Shown here: positions 15,036-24,070 of the stretch, piece by piece
Position numbering within the stretch: position 1 is the first letter of the stretch
Layout: each line of letters begins with the position of its first letter
NCBI GenBank assembly: GCA_023423995.1
Contig: JAFAEL010000059.1
Coordinates: 1-24,949, forward strand
Reading direction: 5' to 3'
Length of the DNA stretch: 24,949 nt
Source of the DNA: Pseudomonadota bacterium
GTDB taxonomy: Bacteria; Pseudomonadota; Alphaproteobacteria; Rhizobiales; Beijerinckiaceae
The notes under the pieces: generated by a model
Databases searched by the model: none
Told to the model about the DNA's origin: nothing
The model's input: the letters and a program-made list of their open reading frames with translations, nothing else
Translations under genes and position numbers: made by a program

Positions 15036-16469
15036 TCATGCGGCGATCCGGCCGTCCAGCGGGAAAACCTTGGCGGGGTTCATGAGCCAGGCCGGATCGA
15101 AGACGTTGCGGATGCGCATCTGCTGCGCGAGGTCGGCCTCGTCGAACTGGCAGCGCATCAGGTCGCGCTTCTCGATCCCGACGCCATGCTCGCCGGTCAG
15201 GCAGCCGCCCACCTCCACGCAGAGCTTGAGGATGTCCTCGCCCGCGCGCTCCGCCTTCTCCATCTCACCCGGCTTGTTGATGTCGAACAGGATCAAGGGA
15301 TGCAGGTTTCCGTCTCCCGCATGGAACACGTTGGCGACCCGCAGCCCCTCCCGCTTCACGATCTCGTCGATGCGCCGGAGCACGAGCGGCAGCTGGCCGG
15401 TGGGGATGGTCCCGTCCATGCAGATGTAGTCGGAGATCCGGCCCGTCGCCCCGAAGGCGGACTTCCGGCCCTTCCAGATCGCCGCGCTCTCGGCCTCGGA
15501 GCGGGATACCTTGACGGTGCTGACCTTGTGGCCCTCCGCGATGGCGACGACGCGGCGCAGCTGCTCGTCGATCTCGGCATCCGAGCCCTCGACCTCGACG
15601 ATCAGCATGGCCTCCACGTCGAGCGGGTAACCGGCCTGCGCGAAGCCCTCCGTGATCTCGATGGCGACCTTGTCCATGTATTCGAGCGCGACCGGCACCA
15701 GGCCCTCGCCGATGATGGCCGCGACGCAGGCGCCGGCATCCTCGGCGGACGGAAAGCCCAGGAGCGCAGGGCGCGCCCCCTCGGCGGCCCGGAGGATGCG
15801 CACCGTCGCCTCCGTCACGATCCCGAGCTGGCCCTCCGAGCCGATGACGAGGCCGAGCAGATCGAGGCCGGGGCTGTCGAGATGCGGCCCGCCGATCTCC
15901 ACGACCGTGCCGTCCAGCAGCACCATCGTGACGCCGAGGATGTTGTTCGTCGTCACGCCGTATTTAAGGCAGTGGGCACCGCCCGAGTTCATGCCGATAT
16001 TCCCGGCGATCGTGCAGGCGAGCTGGCTCGACGGGTCGGGCGCGTAGAAGAAGCTCTCGTGCGCAACGGCCCCGGAGATCGCGAGGTTGGTGATCCCGGC
16101 CTCGACGCGCGCGGTGCGGTTCTCGAAATCGAGGTCGAGCACCCGCGCCATCTTCGAGACGCCGACGAGGACGGCATCCTCCTGCGGGATCGCGCCGCCC
16201 GCGAGCGATGTGCCTGCCCCCCGCGGCACCACCTTCACGCCCTGCTCGCTCAGGTACTTCATCACCGCCGAGACCTCGGCCGTGGAGGACGGGAGCACGA
16301 CCGCCATGGGCATCTTGCGATAGGCCGTCAGGCCGTCCGTCTCGAAGGCCCGGCGCTCGTCCTCGGAGGTGATCAGGGCCTCCGGATGAACGAGGCGCGC
16401 CAGCCCCGCGATGATCTCCCCGCGGCGAGCGAGAATAGATTGATCCGGCGCCGGAAAGGCGATGGACAT
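15036..16469 (-). CDS. glcD: Glycolate oxidase FAD-linked subunit
   Basis: 477 residues. The FAD_binding_4 domain shows VVLPSSTAEVSAVMKYL, VPRGAGTSLAGGAIP, NIGMNSGGAHCLKYGVTTNNILG and IGSEGQLGIVTEATVRI. The FAD-oxidase C domain shows AFGATGRISDYICMDGTIP, NVFHAGDGNLHPLILFD and GGCLTGEHGVGIEKR, and the protein ends in the usual NPAKVFPLDG. GlcD is the flavin subunit that oxidises glycolate (or D-lactate) to glyoxylate. The start ATG 16469 has GAGGGAG 4 nt upstream. It is the first gene of a minus-strand operon that continues with the toxin-antitoxin pair, glcE, UPF0314 and glcF. No GlcC-type regulator is adjacent. Confidence 0.96.
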   Translation of the reverse strand: MSIAFPAPDQSILARRGEIIAGLARLVHPEALITSEDERRAFETDGLTAYRKMPMAVVLPSSTAEVSAVMKYLSEQGVKVVPRGAGTSLAGGAIPQEDAVLVGVSKMARVLDLDFENRTARVEAGITNLAISGAVAHESFFYAPDPSSQLACTIAGNIGMNSGGAHCLKYGVTTNNILGVTMVLLDGTVVEIGGPHLDSPGLDLLGLVIGSEGQLGIVTEATVRILRAAEGARPALLGFPSAEDAGACVAAIIGEGLVPVALEYMDKVAIEITEGFAQAGYPLDVEAMLIVEVEGSDAEIDEQLRRVVAIAEGHKVSTVKVSRSEAESAAIWKGRKSAFGATGRISDYICMDGTIPTGQLPLVLRRIDEIVKREGLRVANVFHAGDGNLHPLILFDINKPGEMEKAERAGEDILKLCVEVGGCLTGEHGVGIEKRDLMRCQFDEADLAQQMRIRNVFDPAWLMNPAKVFPLDGRIAA

Positions 16470-16536
16470 GGCGCTCCCTCGTGGTCCTGGACCCTCGGGT
16501 CAGTTTAGACCGGAAGCAAGCTCCACGCGAGCGACC

Positions 16537-17838
16537 TCAGGCCGCTAAGGCGCGCCGCACCACGACCCTGTTCCGCCCACCCTGCTTGGCAGCGTAGAGC
16601 GCCCCATCCGCTTCCCGCAGGAGCGCATCGATGTCGTCGACGGGCCCCGAGAGTTCGGCGCAGCCGATGCTGATCGTCACCGGGATGGGCCGTCCCTCGA
16701 ATGTCGGCACGAGACCGGCCGCACCGCGCCGCAGCCGCTCCGCGACCATCTCCGCCCCCTGGATGTCGATCGAGGGAAGCAGGATCGCGAATTCCTCGCC
16801 GCCTAGGCGGCCGATGACGTCGATCGACCGAAGCGTCGACTGGAGGGCGCCTGCGACCTGCTTCAGCACCTCGTCGCCGGCCGCATGACCATGCGTGTCG
16901 TTGATCGCCTTGAAGTGATCCACGTCGATCATGAGCGCGGAGAGCGGCTGCCCGAACCGCTTCCAGCGGGTGAGCTCTGCCTCGCCGAGTTCGAAGAACC
17001 GGGCGCGATTCGAGACCCCGGTCAGCTGGTCCGTCGTGAGCAGCCGGCGAATCTCGTCGCCGCTCGATTTCCGTTCGGTCACATCCCGCAACACGACCGA
17101 GAAGCCGGTGATCTCCCCCGTCTGCTCCTCCAGGGCGGAGACGAGGCTCTGGCACCAGTAGCGCGAGCCGTCCTTTCGCCGCCGCCACCCTTCGTCGATG
17201 TGCCATCCGTCGCGGCGGGCGAGGTCCACCTGCTGCATCGCCCTGCCCTGCACGGCCTCGTCGGGAAAGTAGAACACGTTCAACGTCCGGCCGAGCACAT
17301 CGCGGGCCGAATAGCCGGTCTGCCGCTCGCCCGACCGGTTCCAGGCATTGATCCGGCCGGTCTCGTCCAGCGACAGCAGCGCAAAGTCGTTCACGCCGGC
17401 GATGATCGCCGAGAACCAGGCTTCCGCCTCCTTCAGGCGCCGCTCCTGCGCGACCTGTTCGGTGATGTCGGACAGGACGGTCATGAGGCGGCCAGCCTCG
17501 ATCTTGATGATCGAGCAGGAGAGGACCTGGGCTGTCCCGCCCGCGCCGCGGCGGACGTGGATGCGGTGGTTCTCGCAGATGGCGCCCCGCTCTCCCCCGA
17601 AGCTCGACACCATGTAGCGCAGATCCGGCGCGTAGGGCTCGAGGGCAACGAACAGGTTCGTGAGAGCGGCGGAATCGGCGATCGGCAGAAGGAGCTGCGC
17701 GGCGAGCGGGTTCATCAGCCCGACCGTCCCAGCCTCGTCCATCTCGACCAGCCCGACCGGGCAGACATAGAGGAACTGGAGGAGCCGCTCGTTCTCCTCG
17801 GCGAGGCTCGGGAGCTCCGCCGGCACCTGGGCCGACAT
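16537..17838 (-). CDS. PAS-PAS-GGDEF diguanylate cyclase
   Basis: 433 residues. An N-terminal PAS-like domain (about 18-125; FLYVCPVGLVEMDEAGTVG and NPLAAQLLLP) is followed by a helical link ITEQVAQERRLKEAEAWF, a second PAS with PAC motif (about 140-260; RINAWNRSGERQTGYSARDVLG and GFSVVLRDVTERK) and a GGDEF domain (about 265-430). The active site is GGEEF at 346-350. An allosteric I-site RSID sits at 337-340, exactly five residues before it, so product inhibition is expected. It would make c-di-GMP in the cytoplasm; no EAL domain is present. The PYP-like gene ends 2 nt upstream, so the two are co-transcribed and likely one sensory unit. Confidence 0.94.
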   Translation of the reverse strand: MSAQVPAELPSLAEENERLLQFLYVCPVGLVEMDEAGTVGLMNPLAAQLLLPIADSAALTNLFVALEPYAPDLRYMVSSFGGERGAICENHRIHVRRGAGGTAQVLSCSIIKIEAGRLMTVLSDITEQVAQERRLKEAEAWFSAIIAGVNDFALLSLDETGRINAWNRSGERQTGYSARDVLGRTLNVFYFPDEAVQGRAMQQVDLARRDGWHIDEGWRRRKDGSRYWCQSLVSALEEQTGEITGFSVVLRDVTERKSSGDEIRRLLTTDQLTGVSNRARFFELGEAELTRWKRFGQPLSALMIDVDHFKAINDTHGHAAGDEVLKQVAGALQSTLRSIDVIGRLGGEEFAILLPSIDIQGAEMVAERLRRGAAGLVPTFEGRPIPVTISIGCAELSGPVDDIDALLREADGALYAAKQGGRNRVVVRRALAA

Positions 17839-17840
17839 GG

Positions 17841-18197
17841 TCAGCGCTGGATCAGGAGGTAGCGCCGCGAGGCGCCCGCACTCTGGAGCATACGGAGCTT
17901 CACGGGCGTCGGCCGCATCCTGAGCGTGAGCACGTAGTCGATCGTCGCGTCGAGCTCCGGCTCGTCCTCGAAGCGCTGGGCGACCATGAAGTTGTTCATG
18001 CAGGGCGCGACCACGCCGAAGACGTGCCGGCCGACGACCTTGTCGGGAGACAGCCCGGCCATCCGGGACTCGGCAGCGGAATAGAGTTCGACCGTGCCAT
18101 CCCGGCCGAAGCCGATGACGCCGAAGGGTTGTTCATCGAGTTCCGCCGGCGAGGCAGCCTCGACCTCCCGGATCGAACATTTTGCAAAATCAATCAT
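17841..18197 (-). CDS. Photoactive-yellow-protein-like PAS domain protein
   Basis: 118 residues, a single PAS domain. It aligns with Halorhodospira PYP (recalled sequence) over the whole core: FGVIGFGRDGTVELYSAAE, then VVGRHVFGVVAPC and LRMRPTPVKLRM. Residues matching PYP pocket positions are Tyr39 (PYP Tyr42), Glu43 (Glu46), Cys66 (chromophore Cys69), Tyr88 (Tyr94) and Met94 (Met100). Thr50 and Arg52 of PYP are replaced by Ala47 and Leu49. Whether it binds p-coumarate is unknown, and no tyrosine ammonia-lyase or CoA ligase is in the window. I chose ATG 18197, with AGGAG 6 nt upstream; a TTG at 18200 is adjacent. It lies 2 nt before a diguanylate cyclase. Confidence 0.85.
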   Translation of the reverse strand: MIDFAKCSIREVEAASPAELDEQPFGVIGFGRDGTVELYSAAESRMAGLSPDKVVGRHVFGVVAPCMNNFMVAQRFEDEPELDATIDYVLTLRMRPTPVKLRMLQSAGASRRYLLIQR

Positions 18198-18200
18198 CAA

Positions 18201-18219
18201 TCACTCCTGGCCGGAGTGA
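18201..18219 (-). promoter_or_regulatory. Hairpin that would sequester the Shine-Dalgarno of the PYP-like gene
   Basis: On the coding (minus) strand a perfect 7-bp stem, TCACTCC (18219-18213) with GGAGTGA (18207-18201), closes the 5-nt loop GGCCA. The 3' arm contains the Shine-Dalgarno AGGAG of the ATG at 18197. Folding would hide the ribosome binding site. Confidence 0.5.
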
Positions 18220-18229
18220 GGCACGGGAG

Positions 18230-18258
18230 CCGTGGAGGAGCCGTAAACGCCTCCACGG
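18230..18258 (-). terminator. 9-bp hairpin between phoD and the PYP-like gene
   Basis: A perfect stem, CCGTGGAGG with CCTCCACGG, joins 18258-18250 and 18238-18230 on the minus strand, with an 11-nt loop. It lies 41 nt after the phoD stop and 10 nt before the RBS hairpin. No T-run follows on the minus strand, so it is either a weak terminator or part of the leader of the next operon. Its CCTCC arm could also pair with the downstream GGAG. Confidence 0.4.
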
Positions 18259-18299
18259 CAATGCCGACGGTACGGAACCGGACATTTGCGGCGGCGCGC

Positions 18300-19871
18300 T
18301 CAGGCGCGGGCCGGCTCCAGGACCGTGCTCCAGAGGTCGGCGCCGGCGACGTCCTTCAGGGTCACCTTCATCGCCTCCGTGTTGCCGTCGATGGCGACAT
18401 GCCCGAAGAACTGCAGGCCGGCGCTCGGCGGCGTGTTCTGCCCCTGCTCGGCACTCGGCGCTTTCACGTAGCGGAGCTGCGGCCCGAACGTGTTGTCGAG
18501 GTCGCCCGGCCCGAAGCTGCCCGCATGAAGAGGCCCGGACACGAACTCCCAGAACGGGTCGAAATCCTGGAACTGGGCCTTGTTCGGATCGTAGTAGTGT
18601 GCGGCCGTGTAGTGCACGTCGGCCGTCAGCCAGACGGTGTTGCGGATGCGGGCGTGCTTGATGAAGCGCAGCAGCGCCGCGATCTCGAGTTCGCGTCCGA
18701 GCGCCGGCCCGTCACCCTGGGCGATCGCCTCGGATCCCTTCTTCAGCCGGCCGTCATCGAAGACCACGATTCCGAGCGGCATGTCGGCCGCGATCACCTT
18801 CCAGGTCGCCCGCGAGTTGAGAAGCTCGCGCTTCAGCCAGGCGAGTTGCTCCTCGCCGAGGAATACGCTCTCCGGGCCTTCTTCGGCCTGGCGGTTGTCG
18901 CCGTTCGCGGCCCTGTAGGTGCGCATGTCCAGGAAGAAGATGTCGAGCGAGGGCCCATAGGACACCTTGCGGTAGACGCGGCCGACCTCTTCCGGGGAGG
19001 CGGACATCGGCATGTATTCGTGGAAGGCCCGCATGCCGCGCGCGGCCAGGAGCCCGACCGACTTCACGCTGTACCGCTTGTCGTCCGCGAGTTGCTTGGA
19101 GGCAGACCAGTTGTTGGTGACCTCGTGGTCGTCCCACTGCGCCATCATGGGGACCTCGGCCGCGAAGGCCCGCAGGTTCCGGTCCATCAGGTTGTACTTG
19201 TAGCGGCCGCGGAACTCGGCGAGCGTTTCGGCGACCTTGGAGACCTCATCAGTGACGAGGTTCTTCCACATCGAGCCATCGGGCAGCTTCTGCTCGGAGG
19301 GGATCGGGCCGTCGGCGTAGATCGTGTCGCCCGAATGGATGAAGAAATCCGGCCGCAGCTTCAGCATCGTGTCGTAGATGCGCATGCCGCCGCGCGCCTC
19401 GTCGATGCCCCAGCCCTGCCCGGCCGTGTCGCCGGACCAGACGAAGGAGATGTCCCGCCTGCCGGCAGGAGCGGTCCGGAAGCGGCCGACGAGCGGCTCG
19501 CTTGCCACGCCGCCCGCAAGGTCGCGGGCGGTCGCCCGGAAGAAGATGTCCTGCCCGGCCGGCAGGTCGCGGATCAGCGCCTTCACGGCGAAGTCGGTCT
19601 CGGGCAGGGCATCGAGGCCGACCGCCCGGTGGACCGCCTTGAAGCTGTCCGTGGTCGCGATCTCGAAGGTGACGCGCGAGGGCCGGTCGGCGCGGGTCCA
19701 GACGGTGGCGGAGCTCAGGTCCGCATCGCCCGACTGGACGCCATGGGTCAGGATCGGGCGCTCGCCCGCCCGGCTGATCGCCGGCCGCGCAATCCCAGTC
19801 GCGACCGTGATTGCGCCCGCACTGCCCGCCAGGAGCAATTGCCTGCGCCCCAGCTCGATCTTGCCCGCCAT
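18300..19871 (-). CDS. phoD: Tat-exported PhoD-family alkaline phosphatase/phosphodiesterase
   Basis: 523 residues. The N-terminus GRRQLLLAGSAGAITVATG is a twin-arginine signal peptide, as expected for PhoD enzymes that fold with metals before export. A PhoD N-terminal domain follows (THGVQSGDADLSSATVWTRA), then the metallophosphatase core: FVWSGDTAGQGWG, FFIHSGDTIYADGP, MAQWDDHEVTNNW and WLTADVHYTAAHYY, supplying the Asp, Asn and His ligands for Fe/Ca. It would release phosphate from mono- and diesters in the periplasm. The start ATG 19871 has CGGAG 6 nt upstream. I saw no convincing Pho box in the 93 nt between argG and this gene. The gene symbol follows the family; several paralogues exist in such genomes. 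Confidence 0.93.
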   Translation of the reverse strand: MAGKIELGRRQLLLAGSAGAITVATGIARPAISRAGERPILTHGVQSGDADLSSATVWTRADRPSRVTFEIATTDSFKAVHRAVGLDALPETDFAVKALIRDLPAGQDIFFRATARDLAGGVASEPLVGRFRTAPAGRRDISFVWSGDTAGQGWGIDEARGGMRIYDTMLKLRPDFFIHSGDTIYADGPIPSEQKLPDGSMWKNLVTDEVSKVAETLAEFRGRYKYNLMDRNLRAFAAEVPMMAQWDDHEVTNNWSASKQLADDKRYSVKSVGLLAARGMRAFHEYMPMSASPEEVGRVYRKVSYGPSLDIFFLDMRTYRAANGDNRQAEEGPESVFLGEEQLAWLKRELLNSRATWKVIAADMPLGIVVFDDGRLKKGSEAIAQGDGPALGRELEIAALLRFIKHARIRNTVWLTADVHYTAAHYYDPNKAQFQDFDPFWEFVSGPLHAGSFGPGDLDNTFGPQLRYVKAPSAEQGQNTPPSAGLQFFGHVAIDGNTEAMKVTLKDVAGADLWSTVLEPARA

Positions 19872-19964
19872 CGGAATCTCCGCTCGTTGAGAACGGCTCC
19901 AATGAACCCGGACACTTGTAGCCCTCGCGACGCCCGGATGACGCCGCGGTGACAGAGACGGTCG

Positions 19965-21197
19965 TCAGCCGCCGAGCTTTTTCCGGCGCTGGCCGAGCGT
20001 GCGCAGGCGCAGCGCGTTCAGCTTGATGAAGCCGGCCGCGTCCCGGTGGTCGTAGGCGACCGCGCCCTCCTCGAAGGTCACGAGGTCCTGGTCGTAGAGC
20101 GAGTTCGGGCTCTCGCGCGCGATCACGTGGACGCCGCCCTTGTAGAGCTTCAGGGTCACCTCGCCGGTGACCATCTCCTGGGACTTGTCGATCAGCGCCT
20201 GCAGCATCTCGCGCTCGGGCGAGAACCAGAAGCCGTTATAGATGAGCTCCGCGTAGCGCGGCATCAGCTCGTCCTTGAGATGCGCGGCACCGCGGTCGAG
20301 CGTGATCGACTCGATGGCCCGGTGTGCCGGAAGCAGGATGGTGCCGCCGGGCGTCTCGTACATGCCGCGGCTCTTCATGCCGACGAAGCGGTTCTCGACG
20401 AGGTCCAGCCGGCCGATGCCGTTGGCGCGGCCGAGTTCGTTCAGCTTGGCGAGCAGGGTCGCGGGCGACAGCTTCTGGCCATCGATCGAGACCGCGTCTC
20501 CGCGCTCGAACCCGATCTTGATGACCGTCGGCTTGTCCGGCGCCTCCTCGGGCGAGAGCGTGCGGGAATAGACGTAGTCCGGCACCTCCTGCGCGGGATC
20601 CTCGAGCACCTTGCCCTCGGACGAAGCGTGCAGAAGGTTCGCGTCGACGGAGAACGGCGCCTCGCCGCGCTTGTCCTTGGCGATCGGGATCTGGTGCTTC
20701 TCGGCGAAGTCGATCAGCTGCTCGCGCGAGCGCAGGTCCCATTCGCGCCAGGGCGCGATGATGGTGATGTCGGGCTTCAGCGCGTAGTAGCCGAGCTCGA
20801 ACCGGACCTGGTCGTTGCCCTTGCCCGTGGCGCCGTGGGAGACGGCGTCCGCTCCCACCTTCTCGGCGATTTCGATCTGCTTCTTGGCGATGAGCGGCCG
20901 GGCGATCGAGGTGCCGAGCAGGTAGACCCCCTCGTACTGGGCATTCGCTCGGAACATCGGGAACACGTAGTCCCGTACGAATTCCTCGCGGAGGTCCTCG
21001 ATGAAGATGTTCTCGTCTTTGATGCCGAGGAGCTGTGCCTTCCGGCGCGCCGGCTCCAGTTCCTCGCCCTGGCCCAGATCGGCCGTGAAGGTGACCACCT
21101 CGCAGCCATAGGTGGTCTGCAGCCACTTCAGGATGATGGAGGTGTCGAGGCCGCCCGAATAGGCGAGCACGACTTTCTTCACTTGCTTGTCGGCCAT
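19965..21197 (-). CDS. argG: Argininosuccinate synthase
   Basis: 410 residues, the normal length. It joins citrulline and aspartate with ATP to form argininosuccinate in arginine synthesis. The pyrophosphatase loop AYSGGLDTS lies at residues 12-20. Other family blocks are [70 protein letters not shown] and [18 protein letters not shown]. The start ATG 21197 matches the usual N-terminus ([10 protein letters not shown] near residue 8), but I see no strong Shine-Dalgarno before it. It is divergent from the methionine importer; the 244 nt between them carry two dyads. No other arginine gene is adjacent. Confidence 0.97.
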   Translation of the reverse strand: MADKQVKKVVLAYSGGLDTSIILKWLQTTYGCEVVTFTADLGQGEELEPARRKAQLLGIKDENIFIEDLREEFVRDYVFPMFRANAQYEGVYLLGTSIARPLIAKKQIEIAEKVGADAVSHGATGKGNDQVRFELGYYALKPDITIIAPWREWDLRSREQLIDFAEKHQIPIAKDKRGEAPFSVDANLLHASSEGKVLEDPAQEVPDYVYSRTLSPEEAPDKPTVIKIGFERGDAVSIDGQKLSPATLLAKLNELGRANGIGRLDLVENRFVGMKSRGMYETPGGTILLPAHRAIESITLDRGAAHLKDELMPRYAELIYNGFWFSPEREMLQALIDKSQEMVTGEVTLKLYKGGVHVIARESPNSLYDQDLVTFEEGAVAYDHRDAAGFIKLNALRLRTLGQRRKKLGG

Positions 21198-21340
21198 CTG
21201 AGGAAGCGTCGGTCCGGTAAAGGGATGGCGGGGGCTTAGCAGTCCGGGCGCGGCAGGCGCAACGGGCAGGTCGGCGGGACCGCAGCCGGAGTTGCGGCGT
21301 TCTCCTGCCGGGCGGCTTCCGGGAACAGCGGCCCCTCCGC

Positions 21341-21366
21341 GGAACGTTCTTCAAAAAGAACATTCC
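21341..21366. repeat. 11-bp near-perfect dyad in the argG/metN intergenic region
   Basis: GGAACGTTCTT (21341-21351) and AAGAACATTCC (21356-21366) are inverted copies with one mismatch and a 4-nt centre CAAA. It stands out by its AT content against the GC-rich spacer. There is no T-run after it on either strand, so an operator or structured leader is more likely than a terminator. Confidence 0.5.
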
Positions 21367-21373
21367 GTTGCGC

Positions 21374-21408
21374 AATGACGAACGATGTGGCATTCACCGT
21401 TCGTCATT
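21374..21408. promoter_or_regulatory. Perfect 11-bp inverted repeat upstream of metN, candidate operator
   Basis: AATGACGAACG (21374-21384) and CGTTCGTCATT (21398-21408) are perfect inverted copies separated by 13 nt. The centre-to-centre distance of the arms is 24 nt, just over two helical turns, as for a dimeric regulator. It lies 33 nt before the metN start. The regulator is unknown. It does not look like a SAM riboswitch known to me. Confidence 0.5.
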
Positions 21409-21441
21409 TCAGTCCAGAGCGATCGTTAGATCATCCCAGCG

Positions 21442-22545
21442 ATGAACATGCCCTTGCGACAATCCGAGCTGGCGGGCGCCGAGCGGCTTTCTCCGCAGAA
21501 GCCCGCCATCAGCTTCGCGAACGTATCGAAGACCTTCTCTGCCCGCGGCAAGGTGGCCGAGGTGCGGGCGCTCTCCGGCATCGACCTCGCGGTCGCCCCG
21601 GGCTCGATCCTCGGCGTGATCGGGCGCAGCGGCGCCGGCAAGTCGACCCTCATCCGGCTGGTCAACGGTCTTGAGAAGCCGACGAGCGGCCGCGTGGTCG
21701 TAGACGGCACGGAGGTCTCGGCGCTCGACGAGCGCGGGCTGCGGGATGTGCGCCGCCGCGTCGGCATGATCTTCCAGCACTTCAATCTCCTGTCCTCGCG
21801 CACGGCCTTCGACAATGTCGCCTTGCCGCTGGAGATCGCCGGCACGCCCAGGGAGGAGATCAGGAAGCGCGTCGAGCCGCTGCTCGAACTCGTCGGCCTC
21901 GCCGACAAGCGGAACCGCTACCCGGCCGAGCTCTCGGGCGGGCAGAAGCAGCGCGTCGGCATAGCCCGCGCGCTTGCGACGCAGCCGAGGGTGCTGCTCT
22001 CCGACGAGGCGACCTCCGCGCTCGACCCGGAGACCACGCGCTCGATCCTGGAGCTCCTGTCCTCGATCAACCGGGAGCTCGGGCTCACGATCCTCCTCAT
22101 CACGCACGAAATGTCGGTGATCCGCGGCGTTGCCCGCGAGGTCGCGGTGATCGATGCGGGCCGCATCGTCGAGCACGGCGACGTCTTCGACGTCTTCACC
22201 CGGCCTCGGCACCCGACCACGCGCTCTTTCCTCGGAGCGGAGACCGGGCACGAGCTTCCGCCCTACCTTCGCGCCCATCTGAAGCCGGAGCCCGCACCGG
22301 GCGCTGCGGTCGCGATCCGGATCCTGTTCCGCGGCCCGCATGCGACCGATCCCGTGATCTCGGAGCTGTCGCGCGAGCTCGGGCTCGACCTCAATATCCT
22401 GTCCGGCTCGGTCGACGAGATCGCCGGCCGCCCCTTCGGGACTCTCGTGGTCAGCCTTCCCAACGATCCGCTGAAGCTCGGTCAGGCCCTGACCTTTCTC
22501 CAGGCCCGCGACCTCGACACGGAGGTGATCGGCTATGTCGCCTGA
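21442..22545 (+). CDS. metN: Methionine ABC transporter ATP-binding protein
   Basis: 367 residues. The ABC core has Walker [10 protein letters not shown] (61-69), Q-loop [12 protein letters not shown], signature [15 protein letters not shown], Walker [14 protein letters not shown] and H-loop LLITHEMSV. The C-terminus carries a NIL domain ([19 protein letters not shown] onward), which in MetN senses methionine and causes trans-inhibition of uptake. The protein has roughly 20 more N-terminal residues than E. coli MetN. A stop in frame (TAG 21427) with no start codon in between fixes ATG 21442 as the earliest start; ATG 21448 is close behind. Neither has a Shine-Dalgarno, which is unusual compared with metI and metQ here. 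It is the first gene of metN-I-Q-Q. Confidence 0.95.
   Translation: MNMPLRQSELAGAERLSPQKPAISFANVSKTFSARGKVAEVRALSGIDLAVAPGSILGVIGRSGAGKSTLIRLVNGLEKPTSGRVVVDGTEVSALDERGLRDVRRRVGMIFQHFNLLSSRTAFDNVALPLEIAGTPREEIRKRVEPLLELVGLADKRNRYPAELSGGQKQRVGIARALATQPRVLLSDEATSALDPETTRSILELLSSINRELGLTILLITHEMSVIRGVAREVAVIDAGRIVEHGDVFDVFTRPRHPTTRSFLGAETGHELPPYLRAHLKPEPAPGAAVAIRILFRGPHATDPVISELSRELGLDLNILSGSVDEIAGRPFGTLVVSLPNDPLKLGQALTFLQARDLDTEVIGYVA
22521..22528 (+). promoter_or_regulatory. Very strong Shine-Dalgarno for metI inside metN
   Basis: GGAGGTGA at 22521-22528 complements the 16S rRNA 3' end fully and lies 6 nt before ATG 22535. It falls within metN codons and so fixes the metI start despite the 11-nt gene overlap. 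Confidence 0.85.
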
Positions 22546-23200
22546 AATCCTGCGCCTCATCTGGGAGGCCACCCTCGACACCCTCTGGATGGTGGCGGTC
22601 TCCGCCTCGCTCGCCACGCTGATCGGCCTGCCGCTCGGCGTTTTCCTGGCCACCAGCGGCCGCGGCGAACTCTTCGCAGCCCCGCTGGTGAACAAGGCGC
22701 TCGGCTTCGTCGTGAACGCGACGCGGTCGACACCCTTCATCATCCTGGTCGTCGCCATCATCCCGTTCACGCGGCTTCTCGTCGGCACCTCCATCGGCAC
22801 CAAGGCGGCCATCGTGCCGCTGACCATCGCGGCGGCGCCCTTCATCGCGCGGCTCATCGAGGGCGCGATCCGCGAGGTCGACCAGGGGCTCGTCGAGGCC
22901 GCGCGCGCCATGGGAGCGACGCCCCTCCAGATCGTCCGCAAGGTGCTCGTGCCGGAAGCGCTGCCCGCCATCGTCCTGGCCCTGACGCTCGCGGTCGTGA
23001 GCCTCCTCGGCTTCTCGGCCATGGTCGGCGCCGTCGGGGGCGGCGGGCTCGGCGACCTCGGCATCCGCTACGGCTACCAGCGCTTCATGCCCGACGTCAT
23101 GGCCGTGGTGGTCGTCGTGCTCATCGTGCTCGTGCAGCTCGTCCAGAGCACGGGCGATCACCTCTCCCGCCGGCTGAACAAGCGCCTCCGGCACGGCTGA
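22535..23200 (+). CDS. metI: Methionine ABC transporter permease
   Basis: 221 residues, the usual size for MetI. Five membrane helices are visible. The binding-protein-dependent transport motif is [24 protein letters not shown] (the EAA loop that contacts MetN). Other family blocks are [31 protein letters not shown] and [20 protein letters not shown]. Two copies form the inner-membrane channel with two MetN. The start overlaps metN by 11 nt and is set by a perfect ribosome binding site. metQ follows 28 nt downstream. Confidence 0.96.
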   Translation: MSPEILRLIWEATLDTLWMVAVSASLATLIGLPLGVFLATSGRGELFAAPLVNKALGFVVNATRSTPFIILVVAIIPFTRLLVGTSIGTKAAIVPLTIAAAPFIARLIEGAIREVDQGLVEAARAMGATPLQIVRKVLVPEALPAIVLALTLAVVSLLGFSAMVGAVGGGGLGDLGIRYGYQRFMPDVMAVVVVVLIVLVQLVQSTGDHLSRRLNKRLRHG

Positions 23201-23228
23201 TCCGTACAAGCAACCTCAGGAGAACATC

Positions 23229-24023
<795 letters not shown>

Positions 24024-24070
24024 CGCCGCGCAACCTCTTCCGTGTCTGCAACAAGAAGAAAGACCCTACG

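Noticed and set aside
16487..16504. Small hairpin between glcD and the diguanylate cyclase gene
   Set aside because: Only a short stem with a bulge and no U-tract on the minus strand, too weak to call a terminator.
21322..21348. EcfG-type promoter GGAAC (21322-21326) and CGTT (21345-21348)
   Set aside because: The spacing is 18 nt rather than the usual 16-17, and the CGTT lies inside the dyad, so the match may be by chance.
21198..21441. SAM riboswitch in the metN leader
   Set aside because: I looked for the conserved core of SAM-II/SAM-V-type elements and did not find it; the visible structure is two simple inverted repeats.
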